From: Sphingomonas sp. LR60
GTDB taxonomy: Bacteria; Pseudomonadota; Alphaproteobacteria; Sphingomonadales; Sphingomonadaceae
Direction of reading: 5' to 3'
NCBI RefSeq assembly: GCF_036855935.1
Contig: NZ_JASPFK010000001.1
Location: 841,501-905,500, forward strand
DNA: 64,000 bases
The notes below the pieces were generated by a model, which was not told where the DNA came from, did not search any database, and saw nothing but the letters and a program-made list of their open reading frames with translations. Positions within the stretch are counted from its first letter, which is position 1; each line of letters begins with the position of its first letter. The position numbers and the translations under genes are program-made. This document shows, piece after piece, positions 1 to 13,826 of this stretch.

Positions 1-720
1 TCCGCCGACGTCCAGGAAGAGCAACAGCTTGACCGCGTTGCGCCGCTCGGGACGCATCGCGACATCGAGCCAGCCGCGCCGCGCGGTGCCGGCGATCGTG
101 GCGTCGATGTCCAGCTCGTCGGCCGCGCCCTCGCGAGCGAAGCGGCGCAACCGGCGCAGCGCGACCTTGATGTTGCGCGTGCCCAGCTCGCGGGTGTTGT
201 CGAGGTCACGGAACTCGCGCTGCTCCCAGACCTTGATCGCGCGGCGGTGGCGCGATTCGCCGCCGATCCGCACGCCAGCGGGATTGTAGCCGCCGTTGCC
301 GAACGGGCTGGTGCCGCCGGTCCCGATCCATTTCGACCCGCCCTGATGCCGGGCGTGCTGCTCCTCCAGCCGCTGGCGGAGCGTTTCCATGATCTCGTCC
401 CATGAGTCGAGCGCAGCGATCTTCGCCATCTCCTCGGGCGTCAGGTAGCGTTCGGCGATCGCCTTCAGCCATTCGTCGGCGATCGCCGCGCCGGGTTCGG
501 CAAAGCTCGTCTCCAGCCCCTTGAAGACGTGAGCGAACACGCGATCGAAGCGGTCGTACAGCCCCTCATCCTTGACGTAGATCGCGCGCGACAGATGATA
601 AAATTCCTCCGGGCTACGCTCGATCACCTCGGCCTGCAGCGCCTCGAGCAGCAGCAGATGCTCCTTCATCCCCGCGGGGATGCCGGCGGCGCGCAGCTGG
701 TCGAGGAACGCGAGGAACAT
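1..720 (-). CDS. VWA domain protein, CoxE-like (C-terminus outside window)
   Basis: The first 240 codons of a gene that runs off the left edge. The N-terminus reads MFLAFLDQLRAAGIPAGMKE and is followed by a mixed helical region. The last visible residues, LLFLDVGG, are the start of a VWA metal-ion-dependent adhesion site (DxGxS), so the VWA domain itself lies outside the window. The ATG shares one base with the stop of the MoxR ATPase upstream (TGATG), so the two are translationally coupled. MoxR AAA ATPase plus CoxE/VWA pairs are a known chaperone-like arrangement for metal-cofactor or complex maturation. The substrate here cannot be told from the sequence. Confidence 0.85.
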   Translation of the reverse strand, partial: MFLAFLDQLRAAGIPAGMKEHLLLLEALQAEVIERSPEEFYHLSRAIYVKDEGLYDRFDRVFAHVFKGLETSFAEPGAAIADEWLKAIAERYLTPEEMAKIAALDSWDEIMETLRQRLEEQHARHQGGSKWIGTGGTSPFGNGGYNPAGVRIGGESRHRRAIKVWEQREFRDLDNTRELGTRNIKVALRRLRRFAREGAADELDIDATIAGTARRGWLDVAMRPERRNAVKLLLFLDVGG

Positions 721-1571
721 CAGCCGCGCGGGCCCCGGCGCGCCATGAACGCCAGCCGCTCGAACAGCATCACGTCCTGTTCGTTCTTGAGCAGCGCACC
801 ATGCAGCGGCGGGATCGCCTTTGTCGGGTCGCGGTTCTGGAGGACGTCGAGCGGCATGTCTTCGTGGAGCAGCAGCTTGAGCCAGTCGAGCAACTCGCTG
901 GTCGACGGCTTTTTCTTGAGGCCGGGCACTTCGCGGACCTCGTAGAACAGGTCGAGCGCACGGCCGACCAGCAGTTTCTGGATGCCGGGGAAATGCACGT
1001 CGACGATCGCCTGCATCGTCTCGCGATCCGGGAAGCGGATATAGTGGAAGAAGCAACGGCGCAGGAAGGCGTCGGGCAATTCCTTCTCGTTGTTCGAGGT
1101 GATGACGACGATCGGACGCTGTGCGGCGCGCACCGTCTCACCGGTTTCGTAGACGTGGAACTCCATTCGATCGAGTTCCTGCAACAGGTCGTTGGGGAAT
1201 TCGATATCGGCCTTGTCGATCTCGTCGATCAGCAGCACCGGCGGGGTGGGGCGGGTGAACGCCTCCCATAATTTGCCGCGGCGGATGTAATTGGCGATGT
1301 CGTGGACACGTGGATCGCCCAATTGCCCGTCGCGCAGGCGGGCGACTGCGTCATATTCGTAGAGGCCCTGCTGCGCCTTGGTGGTCGACTTGACGTTCCA
1401 CTCGATCAATTCGGCGCCGACCGCGTGCGCGATTTCCTGTGCCAGCACGGTCTTGCCGGTGCCCGGTTCGCCTTTGACCAGCAACGGGCGGCGCAGCGCG
1501 ACCGCGGCGTTGACCGCGACTTTCAAATCATCGGTCGCGACATAATCCTGCGTGCCCTCGAAGCGCTGCAT
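720..1571 (-). CDS. MoxR family AAA+ ATPase
   Basis: A 283-residue AAA+ protein of usual MoxR length. Walker A is GEPGTGKT (34-41) and Walker B is VLLIDE (112-117), followed by a sensor-1 TSNNEKE segment near 155-160. The C-terminal lid carries the LKKKPSTSELLDW motif seen in MoxR proteins paired with VWA partners. It is the upstream gene of a coupled pair with the CoxE-like VWA gene (one-base TGATG overlap). MoxR/VWA pairs act as ATP-driven assembly or cofactor-insertion chaperones. The client is not identifiable because no oxidoreductase operon is visible next to it. Confidence 0.93.
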   Translation of the reverse strand: MQRFEGTQDYVATDDLKVAVNAAVALRRPLLVKGEPGTGKTVLAQEIAHAVGAELIEWNVKSTTKAQQGLYEYDAVARLRDGQLGDPRVHDIANYIRRGKLWEAFTRPTPPVLLIDEIDKADIEFPNDLLQELDRMEFHVYETGETVRAAQRPIVVITSNNEKELPDAFLRRCFFHYIRFPDRETMQAIVDVHFPGIQKLLVGRALDLFYEVREVPGLKKKPSTSELLDWLKLLLHEDMPLDVLQNRDPTKAIPPLHGALLKNEQDVMLFERLAFMARRGPRG

Positions 1572-1643
1572 CGCTCAACCCGTTCCTCATCGAAGATCGG
1601 GTACGGGATAGCGGCACCGCGCGGGTGCGCAAGCGGCGAAGCG

Positions 1644-2303
1644 TTACATGCCCTGGCGCGCGGCGGCCCGTGCTTCGAGCAACTGCCACAGCCCGCGGTG
1701 TTGCGCGAGCATCTGCTGCGCGCCGAATCCCATGGCGCGCTCGACGGAGGCGGTGGCCTGGATGGCCTTGAGCAAGGCGATCGCCTGATTGGCGGCGGCG
1801 GTGAATGGCTCGCCCACCGGCAACGCCATCCGGCGCGCGCAACTGTCGAGCACGCCGCGCACCGCCAACCAATCGAGGACGAAGGCGAGCGCAGTGCCCG
1901 TCGCACAGCCTGCGCGGTCGGAACGCGACAGCATCTCCAGCGCATTACGCTGCCCGAGGATCGCGGTCTGCGATGCGGCCTGTCCCGGCGTCGACGGCAG
2001 CGGCCCGACCGCGGCGGTCAGCCGCACGAGCAACGCGCGTTCGCTGCTGACTGCCACCGCCGCCTGTTCCAGCCACCCGCGCGCGAACGGATCGGCGCAG
2101 CCGTCGCGCGCATTGTCGACGATGCCGGGGAAGGTGCCGTGGATCACGCACAGTGCATGGACCGCATCGGCGATGTCGCGAAGCGTCGCCGCCGGCTGCA
2201 TCAGCGCGGCGGCATAGGGCGCGGTGGCGGTGCCGTCGCTCGCGACCATCGCGAGGATCGTGCCGGCGCAGCCCTTGGGCTGCTTGTCGATGGCGATGGT
2301 CAC
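1644..2303 (-). CDS. Conserved protein of unknown function
   Basis: A 219-residue, alanine-rich, mostly helical protein that I cannot assign to a characterised family. The start is a GTG preceded by a strong GGAGGAA ribosome binding site. There is no signal peptide and no clear membrane segment. Several Cys residues (near 12, 51, 69, 132 and 156) are scattered rather than arranged as a zinc motif. It lies between the rpoD terminator and the MoxR gene in the same orientation as both, but is separated from each by about 70 and 180 bases, so it is probably its own unit. Similar orphan proteins occur in sphingomonads, as far as I recall. Confidence 0.6.
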   Translation of the reverse strand: MTIAIDKQPKGCAGTILAMVASDGTATAPYAAALMQPAATLRDIADAVHALCVIHGTFPGIVDNARDGCADPFARGWLEQAAVAVSSERALLVRLTAAVGPLPSTPGQAASQTAILGQRNALEMLSRSDRAGCATGTALAFVLDWLAVRGVLDSCARRMALPVGEPFTAAANQAIALLKAIQATASVERAMGFGAQQMLAQHRGLWQLLEARAAARQGM

Positions 2304-2423
2304 GCTTTCCTCCGCTCGATGCGACCCCTCCGCGCCGGCAATGGCCCGGTGGTTGGTGGCAACGATAAAGCGGGGGTATGAAGAGGCGGTTTACGGCGCG
2401 GGTGTCTCAGTACACCCGTCGAA

Positions 2424-2475
2424 CATTATGACCCATAATGACGGGCCGTGGAGAGCGGGACCACCCGCTCTCCAC
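2424..2475 (-). terminator. Probable rpoD terminator (double hairpin)
   Basis: Just past the rpoD stop the minus strand forms a perfect 12-bp stem (2448-2459 with 2464-2475, loop ACCA). A second short palindrome follows at 2424-2440 (CATTATG/CATAATG arms). There is no long U-run after the first stem, so termination may be only partly intrinsic. Confidence 0.55.
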
Positions 2476-2481
2476 AATGGC

Positions 2482-4508
<2,027 letters not shown>

Positions 4509-4509
<1 letters not shown>

Positions 4510-6404
4510 CAATCGTCCTCGGGTCCAAGCGCGCGGGCGTCTTCGTTTGCCTGCACCAGATTTGCAAGCCGCTCGTCGAGCGCGCGCTGTTCGTTCACCA
4601 ATGCCACCTGTCGTTCGAACGCCTCGGCAGTGAAATGCGTCTGCATCGCCGAGGTTGCCTCGGCGAGCGCTGCATCCACCTCCGGCCGCGCGATCAGCAC
4701 CGCGATCGCCTCGTCGAGGTCCTCGCGCGCCTGCTTCTCGTCGCCGCCCGCGCGGGTAAACGAATAGGGCATCGTATCGGCTCTAAGTAGATCATGCGCG
4801 ATCGCCTCGAAACCGGACCGCGCCAATATGGTGACGAGCCCGCCGCTATCAAGCGGCGCGGCGCGGCGGTCCTCCAAGGCGACGTCGACGACCGCCTCGA
4901 ACAAGCGTCCGAGTGCGCCATCGGCGAGCTTGAGACTGCCCAGCACCTCCATGTGACGCGCGATCTCCGCGGGGTGGCGGATCAGCCCGGCGAGCACCGC
5001 CTTGGCGAGCACGCGGTCGATATTGCCGGCGGCACCGACCTTCTTGGCGTCTTCGGTGACGGGCGGCGAGGGCGGCGACCATTTCTGGCCGGGCTTGCGC
5101 TGTCCCATCGGGTAGAAGGGCTGGCGTTGCTGGAACGGCTGCCGCTGGCGCGCGAACCGCTCGTCGAAGCGGTTGCGGAACTCGGCCTTGTATTCGGACT
5201 TCACCGACGGATCGGCGATCGTCTCGGCAAGATCGTTGAGGCGCTTTTTCAGCCCCGCGCGCTGCTCGGGCGTATCGAGCGGTTCGGCGGCGAGTTCGTG
5301 CTTCCACAAGCGATCGGCGAGCGGCTCCGCGTCGCGCACCAACGCCTCGAACCCTTGCGCGCCCTTGGCCCGCATCAGGTCGTCGGGATCCTGTCCCTCC
5401 GGAAGCATCGCAAAGACGAGGCTGCGGCCGGGCGCGAGCATCGGCAGTGCGCGATGCGCGGCACGGATCGCGGCCTTCTGCCCGGGCTTGTCGCCGTCGA
5501 AGCACAGCATCGGTACGTCGACCACGCGCCACAGCCGCTCGAGCTGCTGCTCGGTCAGCGCGGTGCCGAGCGGGGCGACGGTCTCGCCGATCCCGCCCTG
5601 CGCGAGCGCGATCGCGTCCATATAGCCCTCGACGACGAACAGCCGCGCGGTCTTGCGCGCGGCGGGCAACGCGCGATCGAGATTGTAGAGCGTCCGCCCC
5701 TTGTCGAAGAGCGGGGTGTCGGGCGAATTGAGATATTTCGGCTCGCCCTCGCCGATGATCCGCCCGCCGAACGCGATCACGCGCCCGCGGGGATCGCGGA
5801 TCGGGATCATCAACCGACCACGAAACCGGTCATAGGGCTCCTTGCCCTCGACCTGAATCAGCAGCCCTGCCTCGACGAGCATTTCGTCGCCGAAATCCTT
5901 GAGCGCGGTCCGCAGCCGGCCGCGCGCGTCGGGGGCATAGCCGAAGCCGAACGCCTTGCGGGTCGCGTCCTTGATCCCGCGGCGGTCGAGCAGCGCGCGC
6001 GCCTCCGCCCCGTCGATCCCGCCCAGTTGCTGCGTGAACCAATCGGCGGCGGCCTGCATCACGTCGTGGAGCGACTTCGCCTTCTCGGCGCGCTGCGCGG
6101 CGCGCGCGTCGGGGGCGGGGACCTCCATTCCGGCGGCGGCGGCGAGTTCCTTCACCGCGTCCATGAAGGGCAGGCCCTGGTGATCGGTCAGCCAGCGAAT
6201 CGCGTCGCCATGCGCCGAACAACCGAAGCAGTGATAGAAGCCCTTGTCGTCGTTGACGTAGAAGCTGGGCGTCTTCTCGTTGTGAAACGGACAGCAGCCC
6301 TTCGACTCGCGCCCGGCGCGGGTGAGCTTGACGGTCTTGCCGACGAGCGCGGTCAGCGAGGTGCGCGCGCGAAGCTCATCGAGGAAGGCGGGGGTGAGGC
6401 TCAT
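4509..6404 (-). CDS. dnaG: DNA primase
   Basis: Primase that makes RNA primers at the replication fork, 631 residues. The N-terminal CHC2 zinc-binding domain has C38, H41, C59 and C62 (CPFH...CFGC). The catalytic core follows, including the DnaG EGYMDAI Toprim motif near 255 and the DGDKPGQKA acidic motif near 300. A disordered basic linker at about 420-455 leads to the C-terminal DnaB-binding region. Its stop overlaps the rpoD start by one base, so the two are coupled. Upstream it overlaps by four bases (ATGA) the end of the degenerate GIY-YIG reading frame, which may be accidental. Confidence 0.97.
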
Positions 6405-6743
6405 GCGGACAACTCCGCCGACTCACACCCATCCGTTCGTGCTGAGCTTGTCGAAGCACGTGCCCCATACGCCCGCGCTAGCCCGGGGAGCGCGTCCCAG
6501 TCACCCGCGATCAACGCTTCCTTTTTCGCACGCGACCAGCCCTTGATGCGTCGCTCGCTTTCCAGCGCCTCGATACGGGTCGGGAATTCCTGCGACCAGA
6601 CCAGCGAAACCGGGCGCCGTCGCGCCGTATAGTCGCCGCCCCGGCCGGCGTCGTGCAGACCGATCTCGCGTCGGCAGGTCGTCGGTATGGCCGGCATAAT
6701 AGCTGCCGTCTTCGCAACGCAGAAGATATGCCCAGAAGACCAT
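6401..6743 (-). pseudogene. GIY-YIG nuclease-like gene, frameshifted
   Basis: A small GIY-YIG family gene (UvrC-type nuclease domain, about 100 residues, often annotated as putative endonuclease) split over two frames. The first part starts at MVFWAYLLRCEDGSYYAGHT with the GIY-YIG-like YLL...YAG core, and runs to DDL near 6677. The rest (REIGLHDAGRGGDYTARRRP, then the conserved FPTRIEALESERRIKGW helix) is in the next frame. Removing one C of the CC at 6673-6674 joins them into a spacing that fits the family (DDLxxxxxxH). The C-terminal tail is encoded by a dispersed repeat and ends at an ATGA overlap with dnaG. It is either a real pseudogene or a one-base sequence error. Confidence 0.75.
6433..6464 (+). 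repeat. Dispersed repeat, left copy of an inverted pair
   Basis: A 32-base element (core CGTGCTGAGCTTGTCGAAGC) repeated in inverse orientation at 6794-6825 with 31 of 32 matching bases. The two copies bracket the broken GIY-YIG gene. This copy encodes the last residues of that reading frame (STSSARTDG). Confidence 0.85.
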
Positions 6744-6793
6744 CGTGTGCGCCTGCCACATCGGGGCGATCAGGTCGAGACGTTGTGCTTCGG

Positions 6794-6825
6794 GGCACGT
6801 GCTTCGACAGGCTCAGCACGAACGG
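6794..6825 (-). repeat. Dispersed repeat, right copy of an inverted pair
   Basis: Inverted partner of the element at 6433-6464 (one mismatch). It lies upstream of the GIY-YIG start. A further short palindrome (CTCCC...GGGAG, about 6857-6885) sits between it and the yqeY stop. No gene was seen in 6744-6896. Confidence 0.85.
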
Positions 6826-6896
6826 TGGGGCGGGGGCGGCGGGTAGTAGCTACCGTCCTCCCCTGACCCCTAGCGCAAGCGGGAGGGAAGATTTTC

Positions 6897-7349
6897 TTAC
6901 GCCAAAGCCGCCTTCACCAGCCCGCTCGCTTTGCTCATGTCGAGCGTCGTCGCATGGCGCGCCTTCAGTTCCGCCATCACGCGGCCCATATCCTTCATGC
7001 CGCTCGCGCCCAGATCGGCCTTGATCGACTCGATCGCCGCTCGCGTTTCCTCCTCGCTCATCTGCGTCGGCAGGAAACGCTCGATCACCGCGACCTCGGC
7101 GGCTTCGGCGGCGGCGAGTTCGGCGCGGCCGCCCTGTTCGTACATCGCGATCGATTCGCGGCGCTGCTTCACCATTTTCTGCAGCACCTCGATCACCAGC
7201 GCGTCATCGTCGGTCGGCGCGGTGCCGGTGCGCGCCTCGATGTCGCGATTCTTGATCGCCGCCTGAATCAAGCTGATAGCCCCGCGCGCTTCTTTGTCGC
7301 CGGCCTTCATCGCCGCGATCTGCGCTGCCTTGATGTCGTCGCGAATCAT
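6897..7349 (-). CDS. GatB/YqeY domain protein
   Basis: A 150-residue YqeY-family protein. The whole chain is the helical domain that also forms the tail of GatB, the tRNA-binding subunit of the Asp/Glu-tRNA amidotransferase. Recognisable segments are MIRDDIKAAQIAAMKAGDKE at the start, KQRRESIAMYEQGGR near 60-75 and FLPTQMSEEE near 92-101. Stand-alone YqeY is thought to act on or near charged tRNA, but its exact role is unsettled. It sits upstream of dnaG-rpoD on the same strand, as in most related genomes, and is divergent from carA across about 95 bases that must hold both promoters. Confidence 0.93.
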   Translation of the reverse strand: MIRDDIKAAQIAAMKAGDKEARGAISLIQAAIKNRDIEARTGTAPTDDDALVIEVLQKMVKQRRESIAMYEQGGRAELAAAEAAEVAVIERFLPTQMSEEETRAAIESIKADLGASGMKDMGRVMAELKARHATTLDMSKASGLVKAALA

Positions 7350-7444
7350 CTACTCGTCCTTAACAGATTGACGCATCGCCGATGCGTCTCTAGCGGGCGG
7401 GGCTTAGCGACATTGCCGACCCTTTCAAGGAGTGCCCGCCCATC

Positions 7445-8709
7445 ATGGCCGAGCCAGAGTTTCCGCACGCCCCCATGCCCGAAGGCGCCACCGGCGTCCT
7501 CGTTCTGGCCAATGGCGAGGTCGCGTGGGGGCGCGGCTTCGGTGCGGAGGGCGCGGCGGTCGGCGAGGTGTGCTTCCACACCGCGATGACCGGCTATCAG
7601 GAGATCATGACCGATCCGTCCTTCGCCGGGCAGATCATCACCTTCACCTTCCCGCATATCGGCAACGTCGGCGCGAACCCCGACGACGTCGAGGCGGACA
7701 ACCCCCATGCGCTGGGCATGATCGTCCGCGAAGACCCGACCGCGCCGTCGAACTTCCGCGCGATGGAGAATCTCGACGGCTGGATGAAGCGTCACACGCG
7801 CATCGGCCTCGCCGGCATCGACACGCGCGCGCTGACGCGGCGCATTCGCTCGGGCGGCGCCCCCAACGGTGTCGTCGCGCATTCGCCAACCGGCGAGTTC
7901 GACCTCGACGCGCTGCTCAAGATGGCGCGCGGCTGGCCGGGGCTGGAGGGCATGGACCTCGCCAAGGACGTGACGCGTGAGACGCACGGCACCTGGGCCG
8001 GCGGCATCTGGCGGCTGGGGTTCGGCTATGACGATGCTGCTCCCCTCCCTGCAAGGGAGGGGCCGGGGTGGGTGATGGCGGAGACGCCACCGCTCCCCAA
8101 ACACCCACCCCCAACCCCTCCCTCAAGAGGGAGGGGAGTGCTGGCCGCCCGCATGTCGTCGCGATCGACTATGGCAGCAAGTTCAACATCTTCCGCAATT
8201 TGGTCCAGGCCGGTGCGAAGGTGTTGGTGGTGCCCGCCAGCGCTTCGTTCGACGAGATCATGGCGCTGAACCCGGACGGCATCTTCCTGTCGAACGGCCC
8301 CGGCGACCCCGCCGCGACCGGCGACTATGCCGTGCCGGTGATCCGCCAGTTGCTGGACACGGGCAAGCCGCTGTTCGGCATCTGCCTGGGCCACCAGTTG
8401 CTCGCGCTCGCGGTCGGCGCGCGCACGACCAAGATGTTCCAGGGCCATCGCGGCGCGAACCATCCGGTCAAGCGCGTGGCGGACGGTGCGGTCGAGATCA
8501 CCAGCATGAACCACGGCTTCGCGGTCGAACGCGACTCGCTGCCCGCGAACGCGCGCGAGACGCATGTGTCGCTGTTCGACGGATCGAACGCGGGACTGGA
8601 GCTGACCGATCGCCCGGCGTTCTCGGTTCAGTACCACCCCGAGGCGAGCCCGGGGCCGCAGGATAGCTTCTATCTGTTCGAGCGGTTCGTGGCGGGGTTG
8701 CGTAAGTGA
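7445..8709 (+). pseudogene. carA: Carbamoyl-phosphate synthase small subunit, split by a repeat with a frame change
   Basis: The glutamine-hydrolysing subunit that feeds ammonia to CarB for arginine and pyrimidine synthesis. The N-terminal domain is intact (7445 to about 8038, ending [10 protein letters not shown]). The class I glutamine amidotransferase domain is also intact (about 8143-8709), with nucleophile Cys in the FGICLGHQ motif (codon at 8383) and the HPEAS His/Glu pair near the end. Between them a palindromic element (8040-8138) has entered the linker. The first frame stays open through the element to 8269, but the amidotransferase domain is one frame back. Both domains look functional, so a one-base deletion in the repeat, a sequence error or ribosomal frameshifting are all possible. 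An AAGGAG site precedes the start. Confidence 0.85.
8040..8138. repeat. Palindromic element inside carA
   Basis: A 99-base element with inverted ends. The left arm begins CTCCCCTCCC and continues into GGCCGGGGTGGGTG. The right arm mirrors it (CACCCACCCCC... to GGGAGGGGAG), with short inner hairpins in each arm. A GCT codon occurs on both sides (8036 and 8140), which may be a target duplication. The distance between these codons is 104 bases, one short of a multiple of three. Confidence 0.85.
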
Positions 8710-8974
8710 GCGTGGTCCTTGCACTGGCCTTGCAGGCCGCGGCGCAACCGACCGGGCCTCGGCACAAGGTCAGCCAGGCTGACCTGAATGCCATGGCCGA
8801 TGCGTGCCATGCGCCGCGTACGTCGCTGGTTCTGACAGAGCACTCTGTCCTGTTTCGGTCCAGCCCGGATGCCGACCTTGCCAAGATCGACTGCCTAGTC
8901 AGGAAGGTCAGCGCAGTCGTGCCGATGGAAAAAATCGGCTTCATCGGCAACGGACGAGCTTCGAAAGAAAAGTA

Positions 8975-8975
<1 letters not shown>
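8706..8975 (+). CDS. Small exported-type protein between carA and carB, unknown function
   Basis: An 89-residue protein not assigned to a family. It begins [15 protein letters not shown], which looks like a short signal peptide, followed by a polar, Cys-containing domain (Cys near 34 and 63). The GTG start overlaps the carA stop (GTGA) and its TAA shares a base with the carB ATG (TAATG), so all three are translated as one coupled unit. That tight fit is the main reason to regard it as a real gene. There is nothing in the sequence that ties it to carbamoyl phosphate chemistry. Confidence in function is nil, in existence moderate. Confidence 0.6.
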
Positions 8976-12319
<3,344 letters not shown>

Positions 12320-12390
12320 TCCCCGGACATATGTGCTGATGTAGGGGGCGGCCTTCGCAGGGAGAGGGCCGCTTCCGGGGACGCGTTTTT
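12320..12390 (+). terminator. Hairpin plus T-run between carB and greA
   Basis: A perfect outer stem (TCCCCGGA at 12320-12327 with TCCGGGGA at 12374-12381) encloses an inner stem (GCGGCC at 12348 with GGCCGC at 12367) and is followed by TTTTT at 12386-12390. It starts at the carB stop and lies 16 bases before greA. It may be the carB terminator, a greA leader attenuator, or both. Confidence 0.6.
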
Positions 12391-12406
12391 ACGAAGGACA
12401 AGGGCG

Positions 12407-12883
12407 ATGGCGACGGTCGAAAAGATGCCGATGTTGCAGGAAGGCTATGAAAAGCTGACTGCGGACCTGAAGCGGCTGAAGACCGAGCGTCCGCTGATCG
12501 TCGACGCGATCGAGGAAGCGCGTGCGCACGGCGATCTTTCGGAAAACGCCGAATATCACGCCGCCAAGGAGCGACAGGGCCAGGTCGAGGCGACGATCGC
12601 CGACATCGAGGACAAGTTGAGCCGCGCGCAGATCATCGATCCGCGTGAGCTGTCGGGCGACAAGATCGTGTTCGGCGCGACCGTCACCTTGCTCGACGAG
12701 GACGAAAAGCCCGTAAGGTATCAGATCGTCGGGCAGACGGAGGCCGATGCCAAGACCGGCCGGATCAGCTACAACTCGCCGATCGGCCGCGCGTTGATCG
12801 GGCGCAGCCTCGACGACGAGGTCGAAGTGTCGGTCCCGGCGGGTGATCGCTATTATCTGGTGTCGAAGATCGAGTTCATCTGA
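12407..12883 (+). CDS. greA: Transcription elongation factor GreA
   Basis: A 158-residue GreA, standard length, which rescues backtracked RNA polymerase by stimulating transcript cleavage. The N-terminal antiparallel coiled coil covers about residues 5-75 and carries the acidic tip ([17 protein letters not shown]). The C-terminal FKBP-like globular domain follows ([26 protein letters not shown]). GAAGGA precedes the ATG by a short spacer, and a hairpin with T-run lies just upstream. Its stop shares one base with the start of the downstream kinase-like gene (TGATG). Confidence 0.97.
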   Translation: MATVEKMPMLQEGYEKLTADLKRLKTERPLIVDAIEEARAHGDLSENAEYHAAKERQGQVEATIADIEDKLSRAQIIDPRELSGDKIVFGATVTLLDEDEKPVRYQIVGQTEADAKTGRISYNSPIGRALIGRSLDDEVEVSVPAGDRYYLVSKIEFI

Positions 12884-13668
12884 TGCCCATTCCGCTTCCT
12901 CCGTCGTGGCGGGAGCGGTTGGCTGGGGCGACATGGGAGCGCGAGCCGGAGGGTGAATCTGGTGGCGTGATCCACCGTATTCTCGCTGCCAACGGTGACC
13001 GGCTGTTCCTGAAATATGGTGACGGCGCCGTGGCGGAGGCGGTAGCCGACGAGGCCATTCGGCTGCGATGGCTGCAGGGACGCGTGGTGACGGTGCGCCT
13101 CGTTGCTACCGCCTTCGAGCCGGATGCTACATGGCTCCTCACCAGCGCCGCGTCGGGCAAGACCGGGGACGCATGGATCGACGAAAGCCCTGATTCATTG
13201 ACGCAGGTGATCCGCGGTTTCGCGACCTTCCTGCGGACGCTTCATGCCCTTCCGGTGGACGAATGTCCGTTCGACGCCTCGGCATCCGTTCGACTCGCAG
13301 CTGCGAGGAAGCTCGTCGCGGCGGGCAAGGTAGACGAGGCCGATTTCGGCCACGACCATCTCGGGATGAGCGCCGCCGCCGTGCTGGCGGAGGCGGAAAG
13401 GCTAGCGTGCCATGCCGCCGGTCGCGTGGTCACACATGGTGACTTCTCGCTCGGCAACGTCCTGCTCGATGCCGATGGCGTGGTGACCGGATGTATCGAC
13501 GTTGGCAGGCTCGGTGTCGCGGATCCCTATCAGGACATTGCGATATTATGGGAGAACCTCGGCGAGTTCGGCGATGCCGCGCAGCACACGCTGTTGGCAT
13601 CCCTCGGCCTCGACGCGCTCGATGAGGATCGGCTTCTTTTCCACCGGACTCTGGACGAGTTGTTCTGA
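12883..13668 (+). CDS. Aminoglycoside phosphotransferase family kinase, APH(3')-like
   Basis: A 261-residue protein of APH(3') size and layout. An N-terminal ATP lobe (RLFLKYGDG supplies the likely ATP-binding Lys) is followed by the catalytic loop THGDFSLGNVLL near 184-195 (Asp plus Asn) and the metal-binding CIDVGRLGVADPYQD near 205-220. These motifs are those of aminoglycoside 3'-phosphotransferases. Chromosomal relatives in environmental bacteria often have other or unknown substrates, so resistance should not be assumed. It overlaps the greA stop by one base (TGATG), so it is cotranslated with greA, an unexpected partnership. Confidence 0.85.
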   Translation: MPIPLPPSWRERLAGATWEREPEGESGGVIHRILAANGDRLFLKYGDGAVAEAVADEAIRLRWLQGRVVTVRLVATAFEPDATWLLTSAASGKTGDAWIDESPDSLTQVIRGFATFLRTLHALPVDECPFDASASVRLAAARKLVAAGKVDEADFGHDHLGMSAAAVLAEAERLACHAAGRVVTHGDFSLGNVLLDADGVVTGCIDVGRLGVADPYQDIAILWENLGEFGDAAQHTLLASLGLDALDEDRLLFHRTLDELF

Positions 13669-13736
13669 GGGGCAGTCGCTGTGGACCTGATCCCGCCGGT
13701 ATGCTTGCTCACCGGTAAATTTATTTAATGACCTAA

Positions 13737-13823
13737 ATCGTCGCTCCGGACGCGACCCGGGATCACGCTTCTTCGCCATCGAGGAAAGAAGCGGGAGCCC
13801 GGATCAAATCCGGGATGACATGA
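13737..13823. repeat. REP-like palindromic repeat
   Basis: The spacer between the APH-like gene and the convergent DUF4170 gene holds paired GC-rich arms (CCCGGGATCACGC, then GCCCGGATCAAATCCGGGAT). Related sequence recurs at about 17864-17925 and 50371-50486. No gene was seen. Confidence 0.5.
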
Positions 13824-13826
13824 ACG

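Noticed and set aside
12883..13668. Calling the APH-like kinase an acquired resistance gene
   Set aside because: It is coupled to greA, has the base composition of its surroundings and no mobile context.
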